Below are positions 21,901 through 26,113 of a stretch of DNA of 26,113 bases, piece by piece; positions within the stretch are counted from its first letter, which is position 1, and each line of letters begins with the position of its first letter. The notes beneath the pieces are model-generated. The model was given only the letters and a program-made list of their open reading frames with translations. It did not search any database and had not been told where the DNA came from. A program made the position numbers and the translations under genes. Origin of the DNA: Prevotella sp. UBA5379 (GTDB lineage Bacteria > Bacteroidota > Bacteroidia > Bacteroidales > Bacteroidaceae); contig DHOX01000067.1 of assembly GCA_002409785.1 (NCBI GenBank), forward strand, positions 48,803 to 74,915, read 5' to 3'.

Positions 21901-23109
21901 ACGGATGACATTCGTTTTATCCACCGGATGTACGGCATTAGTCAACAGGATGATAGCCAGGTCATTATCAGGATCAATCACGATAGCAGTTCCTGTATAA
22001 CCCGAATGGCAATAAGTATCTTTACTAAGCAAGTCCCCTTCAGGAGAGGAGTAAGGAGAAGAATTATCCCAACCCATTGTCCTGCCGAAAGCTTCAAATC
22101 CTTTAGGAACGGTAGTCATCATTTTCACGGTAAGGGGGTGCAGGATCCGGTGTCCGTTCCAACTTCCCCCATTCATAAGGGCCGCACAGAGCACTGCCAC
22201 ATCATCAGCTGAGGTAAACACCCCGGCATTACCTGAGATGCCACCGTTCATCACCCGTGCCAGCGGATCGTGCACCTGTCCTAAAAGGACGCTCCCGTCG
22301 GGTTGCTTTTCCGTGGGTGCTATAGGGGTAATCCCCTCTGCCTCTCCATTCTTGATCCATCGGGGCAAATCGGTATGCACCCATTTTCCTTTATGATCTT
22401 GTTTACAGGGCAGATAGTCGGTATGGTCCATCCGCAGAGGGATAAAAATGTTCTGTGCGGCAAAGTTGCGCAGACTCTGGTGGGAGATATTCTCTATGAC
22501 ATGCTGCAAAGTAATGTAGTTCAGACAACTGTACTGAAAACCGGTCTCAGGACGGAAATCCCGCTTACAGGTAGAAATATATTCCATCAATTTTTCAGGA
22601 TTAGGTGATCCATACTTTTCCTTCAACTCCTGGACAGGAGCATAGGGCGGCAGGCCAGAGGTATGAGTCAGGAGGTCAACTATCCGAATGGTGACGCTAT
22701 CCTTGCCATCCCTCCAACTCTGAAAACCAGGGATATATCGGTCCACAGGATCAGACGGGCGCAACTTCCCTCTCTCTATGAGAGCCATTACACAGACGGC
22801 AGTAGACATACACTTACTACACGAAGCCATGTCAAACACCGTATTTGTGGTCATAGGACGCTGGAAAGGATAAACCTGCCGGTTACCATAAGCCTTCAGG
22901 TAAGCCATCTTACCATGGCGGACAACAGCCAGGACAGCACCGGGAATACGCCCTTCTTTGATCGCTCCCTCTATAAGAGGATCAACGTACGATAATTGAC
23001 TGCCATCCAGCCCGACCTCTCCGGGTGCTACTCTTTGCAACGGTTGTGCCGAAACACCCAGAACAGCAACGGCAAAAAGTGATAGCAGAAAGAAACGTGT
23101 GTGTACCAT
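21850..23109 (-). CDS. Beta-lactamase-fold serine hydrolase, possible AmiE-like muramyl amidase
   Basis: 419 residues. A signal peptide (MVHTRFFLLSLFAVAVLGVS, cleavage near AQP) exports it. The class C beta-lactamase/PBP-like fold is shown by the S-x-x-K motif at Ser96-Cys-Ser-Lys99 (FDMASCSKCMST), the HTSGLPPYAP segment (149-158), YSCLNY as the second motif and CHSGYTGT near the C-terminus as the KTG equivalent. In Bacillus subtilis a protein of this fold (AmiE/YbbE) removes the peptide from MurNAc and is encoded beside NamZ; a similar cluster occurs in Tannerella. Being third after namZ-like and symporter genes here makes an amidase role more likely than antibiotic resistance. This is inference from context; esterase activity is possible. 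Confidence 0.85.
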   Translation of the reverse strand: MVHTRFFLLSLFAVAVLGVSAQPLQRVAPGEVGLDGSQLSYVDPLIEGAIKEGRIPGAVLAVVRHGKMAYLKAYGNRQVYPFQRPMTTNTVFDMASCSKCMSTAVCVMALIERGKLRPSDPVDRYIPGFQSWRDGKDSVTIRIVDLLTHTSGLPPYAPVQELKEKYGSPNPEKLMEYISTCKRDFRPETGFQYSCLNYITLQHVIENISHQSLRNFAAQNIFIPLRMDHTDYLPCKQDHKGKWVHTDLPRWIKNGEAEGITPIAPTEKQPDGSVLLGQVHDPLARVMNGGISGNAGVFTSADDVAVLCAALMNGGSWNGHRILHPLTVKMMTTVPKGFEAFGRTMGWDNSSPYSSPEGDLLSKDTYCHSGYTGTAIVIDPDNDLAIILLTNAVHPVDKTNVIRLRTMVANVVAGSIIGK

Positions 23110-23123
23110 AATTATTTCCTATT

Positions 23124-24587
23124 TTAAATTGCTTTTTCATTCTTTTCCCCTTTACCTTTTATCAGAAAACACATGCCGATAAATGTAAACAAGGCATTAA
23201 AAATCAGAATCTCATAACTGAAATGGTAACCATTGAACCACCTTTCGGAGTTCATATCCAGAATAAGGCAGAGGAAAGGGGCTATTAAAGCAGCCAATGG
23301 AACCCATTTATCACGAACAGGCTTCTTGACAAGAATACCAAAGGCAAACATGCCAAGAATCGGCCCGTAGGTATAACTTGCCAGGATATAGACCGCATCA
23401 ATGACACTCGTATTATTCAGAATATTAAAGATGAGGATCGTCAGCACCATCAGCAAAGCCATTCCGATATGCACCCTGCCCCGGATATGAGAAACCTGCT
23501 TTTCACTCCTGTCTTTGATCCCGAGAATATCGACAGTAAAAGAAGTTGTCAGTGCCGTCAAGGCCGATCCCGCAGCATTATAGGCTGAAGCCACAAAACC
23601 GATAATAAAGAGAACACCAACGATAACCGGAAGATACCCTCCTGTAGCGATGACAGGAAAGATCTTGTCACCGGTAGCCGTAATACCATGAGCAGCAGCA
23701 AAAATATAAAGCAACACGCCAAGTACCAAGAATGTTGCCACGACGACAAACTGTAACAGAATACTGATGATCATATTCTTCTGAGATTCATGATAATTGC
23801 GACAACTCAAGTTGCGCTGCATCATATCCTGATCAAGGCCGTTCATTGCCACCATTGTAAAGATGCCGGCAAAAAACTGTTTAAAGAAGTATTCCTTATC
23901 ATTGACATCATTAAAAAAGAACACCTTGCTATAAGAACTGTGATCAATGGCCCTGACCATCCCGCCAAAAGAAAAATCCATATCATGAGCAATGAAGTAG
24001 ATACAAAGTCCTACGGAAACAATCAGACACAGTGTCTTCAACGAATCTGTCCAGATGATAGACTTCACCCCTCCTCGGAACGTATAGAGCCATACCAGAC
24101 CTACTGACAACACCACGTTCACCCAAAAAGGGATACCCAACGGACCAAAGGCAAGCAGTTGCAAGGTTATACATACCAGGAACAAGCGGACGGCAGCTCC
24201 TAACATCTTGGAAATAAAGAAGAACCATGCTCCCGTATGATAAGAAGCCATTCCGAAACGATCACTCAGGTATTGATAGATGGACGTGAGATGCATCCGA
24301 TAAAACAGTGGCGTCAGCACGAAGGCAATTATCAACTGTCCAACGATAAAGCCCATGACAAGCTGCAAATAGCCAAAACCGCTGACATCTACCATTCCCG
24401 GTACAGACACGAATGTGACACCGGAAATACTGGCCCCGATCATGGCGAAGGCTACCATATACCATTTCGACTGGCGGTTGCCGGTAAAGAAACCTGCATT
24501 GTCGGCTTTATGCCCCGCAAAATAGGAAATCGTGAAAAGTACGACAAAATAGGCAATAACAGTAATAAGAATAATTGTAGGAGACAT
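23124..24587 (-). CDS. Sodium:solute symporter, possible MurNAc/muropeptide transporter
   Basis: 487 residues with about 13 membrane helices, as expected for the SSS family. The first helix begins at residue 4, and the GASISGVTFVSVPGMV stretch (about 51-66) is the conserved helix-1/2 region with the sodium site. FRGGVKSIIWTDSLKTLCL (about 170-188) is the second family signature. The C-terminus ends in a basic cytoplasmic tail. SSS proteins import a solute driven by sodium. The substrate cannot be read from sequence, but the location between a NamZ-like muramidase and an AmiE-like hydrolase parallels MurT of Tannerella forsythia, an SSS-family MurNAc importer. The gene lies 37 bp after namZ and 14 bp before the hydrolase gene. 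Confidence 0.9.
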   Translation of the reverse strand: MSPTIILITVIAYFVVLFTISYFAGHKADNAGFFTGNRQSKWYMVAFAMIGASISGVTFVSVPGMVDVSGFGYLQLVMGFIVGQLIIAFVLTPLFYRMHLTSIYQYLSDRFGMASYHTGAWFFFISKMLGAAVRLFLVCITLQLLAFGPLGIPFWVNVVLSVGLVWLYTFRGGVKSIIWTDSLKTLCLIVSVGLCIYFIAHDMDFSFGGMVRAIDHSSYSKVFFFNDVNDKEYFFKQFFAGIFTMVAMNGLDQDMMQRNLSCRNYHESQKNMIISILLQFVVVATFLVLGVLLYIFAAAHGITATGDKIFPVIATGGYLPVIVGVLFIIGFVASAYNAAGSALTALTTSFTVDILGIKDRSEKQVSHIRGRVHIGMALLMVLTILIFNILNNTSVIDAVYILASYTYGPILGMFAFGILVKKPVRDKWVPLAALIAPFLCLILDMNSERWFNGYHFSYEILIFNALFTFIGMCFLIKGKGEKNEKAI

Positions 24588-24624
24588 ATCTTTTAATATT
24601 AAAGGCCGGATAATTGTTTATACA

Positions 24625-25809
24625 TTATTTATCATCATATAATAAATACTTTGCTCTTTGTTTCTTGAACTTTTCCACGTCACCTTTCCAGCATGCCTTG
24701 ATCTCTTTTGCCGTTTTTCCATCCTCAATCATCTTGCGGACATATCCCACACCGATAAGATTCTCGAAAAAGGGAGTAAAGAAACGATCTCCTATTCCCA
24801 TCCGATGATAAGCATCAATGACATAGCTCAAGTCAAGTCCGCTCTTCCAAATCTCAGAATCAGTGCTATGACTCAAATCCACACCGTAACACTTCTGGTT
24901 AAGTAAGGGCGGATGCTTGGCCCCGGGCCTGCTGCGGGGCGTAAAAGTAAAAGTACACCCTTTCATATCCGGATGTCCATAAACCTGAAAAGGCAAATCT
25001 GTGCCCCGTCCTAAGCTGACAACTGTTCCTTCAAAATAACACATGGAAGGATAAAGATACACCGATTTCATGTTTGGAAGATTAGGTGACGGTGAGACGG
25101 TGAGACGGTATTTCGTCCGATGAGTATAATTCCTGCACGGGATCACCCGTAAAGGACAGATGCGTTTGTCTTTCAGCCATCCCTCCCCATTCATCATCCG
25201 GGCCAATTCCCCTAAAGTCATTCCATAAACAACAGGAATAGGGAGAACTCCAACACCCGATTTATATTTCATGTCGAGTATCGGGCCATCAACATAGAAG
25301 CCATTGGGATTAGCACGATCAAGGATCAGGAGCGGCATCTTCAACTCCGCACAAACATTCATCAGTTTGTAGAGACTAATATAATAGGTGTAAAACCGAA
25401 GACCTACATCCTGAATATCCACCACCAGTATATCAGCACGTTTCCGTAAATATTCCTCCATACTGGTACTGTCACTGCTATTATAGAGAGAACGGATAGG
25501 AACACCAGTTAACTTGTCCACGCTATTATTTACCGCTTCTCCTGCATCAGCATCCCCACGGAACCCATGCTCTGGAGAAAGGATACAAGTTACCTTAAAA
25601 TGATTTTCCATCAGAAGGTCCAGAACATGTTTGCCTTTCACCCTGCCGGTACGATTGGAAAAAAGGGCTATCCGCCGCCCCCTGAGCATAGGAAAATAAT
25701 CAGAAGTCTGTTCATCCCCATTAATCACCCTATCCATTCCTGTATGATGCGCCATACAGGAAGTCACGCTAAGAAAAAAGAAAATTAAAGTCAAGAACTG
25801 ATTTTTCAT
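24625..25809 (-). CDS. namZ: NamZ-family (DUF1343) exo-beta-N-acetylmuramidase lipoprotein
   Basis: 394 residues. A lipoprotein signal opens the protein (hydrophobic stretch then VTSC, Cys18). The DUF1343 signatures are clear: GRRIALFSNRTGRVKGKHVL, LSPEHGFRGDADAGE with the conserved Glu-His, KLTGVPIRSLYNS, and VDIQDVGLRFYTYYISLYKLM. Members such as B. subtilis NamZ (YbbC) release terminal MurNAc from non-reducing ends of wall fragments. It is the first gene of the three-gene minus-strand unit and would supply MurNAc for the neighbouring symporter. The kinase and etherase (MurK, MurQ) needed afterwards are not in this window. Length and motifs are normal for the family. Confidence 0.92.
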   Translation of the reverse strand: MKNQFLTLIFFFLSVTSCMAHHTGMDRVINGDEQTSDYFPMLRGRRIALFSNRTGRVKGKHVLDLLMENHFKVTCILSPEHGFRGDADAGEAVNNSVDKLTGVPIRSLYNSSDSTSMEEYLRKRADILVVDIQDVGLRFYTYYISLYKLMNVCAELKMPLLILDRANPNGFYVDGPILDMKYKSGVGVLPIPVVYGMTLGELARMMNGEGWLKDKRICPLRVIPCRNYTHRTKYRLTVSPSPNLPNMKSVYLYPSMCYFEGTVVSLGRGTDLPFQVYGHPDMKGCTFTFTPRSRPGAKHPPLLNQKCYGVDLSHSTDSEIWKSGLDLSYVIDAYHRMGIGDRFFTPFFENLIGVGYVRKMIEDGKTAKEIKACWKGDVEKFKKQRAKYLLYDDK

Positions 25810-25832
25810 CTCTATTCGATTTAGATCTGGTA

Positions 25833-25863
25833 CAAAGATAGTGAAAATTTATAATCTAACAAC
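25833..25863 (-). promoter_or_regulatory. Promoter of the namZ operon
   Basis: TATCTTTG (25840-25833) matches the -7 box, and GTTG (25863-25860), one mismatch from TTTG, lies 19 bp upstream. The predicted start near 25828 leaves a leader of about 19 nt before the ATG at 25809. Confidence 0.65.
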
Positions 25864-25878
25864 ACTTTTTCTTTTTTA

Positions 25879-25992
25879 CTAAGTTTTGTATTTATTAATT
25901 AACGCCCTTTTCATCCCATTAAACAACCCGATCATAATATGCTTCATCATTGTCAAAGTGTTAAGACAGAAAATAAGAAATAAAAGATTCAC
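25879..25992 (-). CDS. Tentative 37-residue peptide upstream of namZ
   Basis: A short ORF from a GTG at 25992, directly after an in-frame stop, preceded by GGAGGG (26003-25998) at ribosome-binding distance. The first 14 residues are hydrophobic (NLLFLIFCLNTLT) and the rest is basic (MKRALINKYKT at the end). A -7 box TATCTTTG lies at 26043-26036. An ATG at 25950 would give a 23-residue form. No terminator is visible before the namZ promoter, and the AT-rich sequence makes chance likely. Confidence 0.25.
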   Translation of the reverse strand: MNLLFLIFCLNTLTMMKHIMIGLFNGMKRALINKYKT

Positions 25993-26035
25993 TTAAACCC
26001 TCCTACTGCTACTTTGAGTCTTTTTTATTTTAGCA

Positions 26036-26043
26036 CAAAGATA
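26036..26043 (-). promoter_or_regulatory. -7-like box near the right edge
   Basis: TATCTTTG on the minus strand fits TAnnTTTG; ATTG at 26068-26065 is a poor -33 match at 21 bp. It could drive the small ORF at 25879-25992 or give a second, longer namZ leader. Confidence 0.35.
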
Positions 26044-26093
26044 CAAATTATAAAATTTCCCTATCAATAATTTAAAATTAAAAATAAATAAAA

Positions 26094-26113
26094 ATGAATA
26101 TCCGCAAACGTCC
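26094..26113 (+). CDS. Possible start of a plus-strand gene cut by the window edge
   Basis: An ATG followed by codons for Asn-Ile-Arg-Lys-Arg lies at the very end, after an A-rich stretch common before Bacteroidales start codons. Only six codons are visible, so nothing can be said of the product. It would be divergent from the namZ operon. Confidence 0.25.

Noticed and set aside
21850..23109. Acquired beta-lactamase (antibiotic resistance gene)
   Set aside because: The fold matches, but operon context and divergent motifs point to cell-wall turnover, and no mobile element is nearby.

Overview
The window reads as a chromosomal segment of a Bacteroidales bacterium (Bacteroides/Prevotella-like). 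Three lines support this. First, the gene content is typical: a MoxR-DUF58-Bat aerotolerance cluster, a ribosomal protein S16 with a long Ala/Lys/Glu tail, a GldB-like lipoprotein beside a dipeptidyl peptidase IV, and a NamZ/sodium symporter pair. Second, many intergenic regions carry the Bacteroidetes promoter form TTTG-N(19-21)-TAnnTTTG. Third, Shine-Dalgarno sequences are mostly weak or absent. I see no rRNA, tRNA, CRISPR array, insertion sequence or phage gene.

Layout. 1-5716 (minus strand): the Bat operon, read moxR, DUF58, a Bat-associated membrane protein, batA, batB, batC; batC runs off the left edge. 6033-6638: rpsP with a clear terminator. 6842-7683: two coupled membrane-protein genes (DUF1232 and an unnamed one) directly downstream of rnpB, the RNase P RNA (7705-8100, minus). 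8443-9927 (plus): the periplasmic protease HtrA, divergent from rnpB. 10227-12506 (plus): a four-gene unit bounded by terminators, encoding a secreted protein of unknown role, an HPr-kinase-like P-loop protein, an S24/S26 signal-peptidase-like protease and a PqqD-like protein. This is the least understood system here and the best candidate for new biology.

12620-15663 (minus): dipeptidyl peptidase IV downstream of the GldB-like lipoprotein. 15918-16935: two tandem small heat shock proteins. 17245-18951: a coiled-coil/zinc-ribbon protein downstream of a Nif3-family protein. 18952-19761: a long gene-poor stretch that holds an unannotated compact unit on the minus strand (promoter box, leader hairpin, 32-codon ORF, strong terminator) and three evenly spaced copies of a 9-bp site. 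19762-21900 (plus): agmatine deiminase and N-carbamoylputrescine amidase, which convert agmatine to putrescine. 21850-25809 (minus): a probable peptidoglycan-salvage operon of a NamZ-family exo-N-acetylmuramidase, a sodium:solute symporter and a beta-lactamase-fold serine hydrolase.

Much of the window concerns the cell envelope: Bat and HtrA for stress and envelope quality, DPP4 for peptide use, and NamZ, symporter and serine hydrolase for wall turnover. Functions are assigned by motif and family recognition from the translated sequence; no database search was possible.
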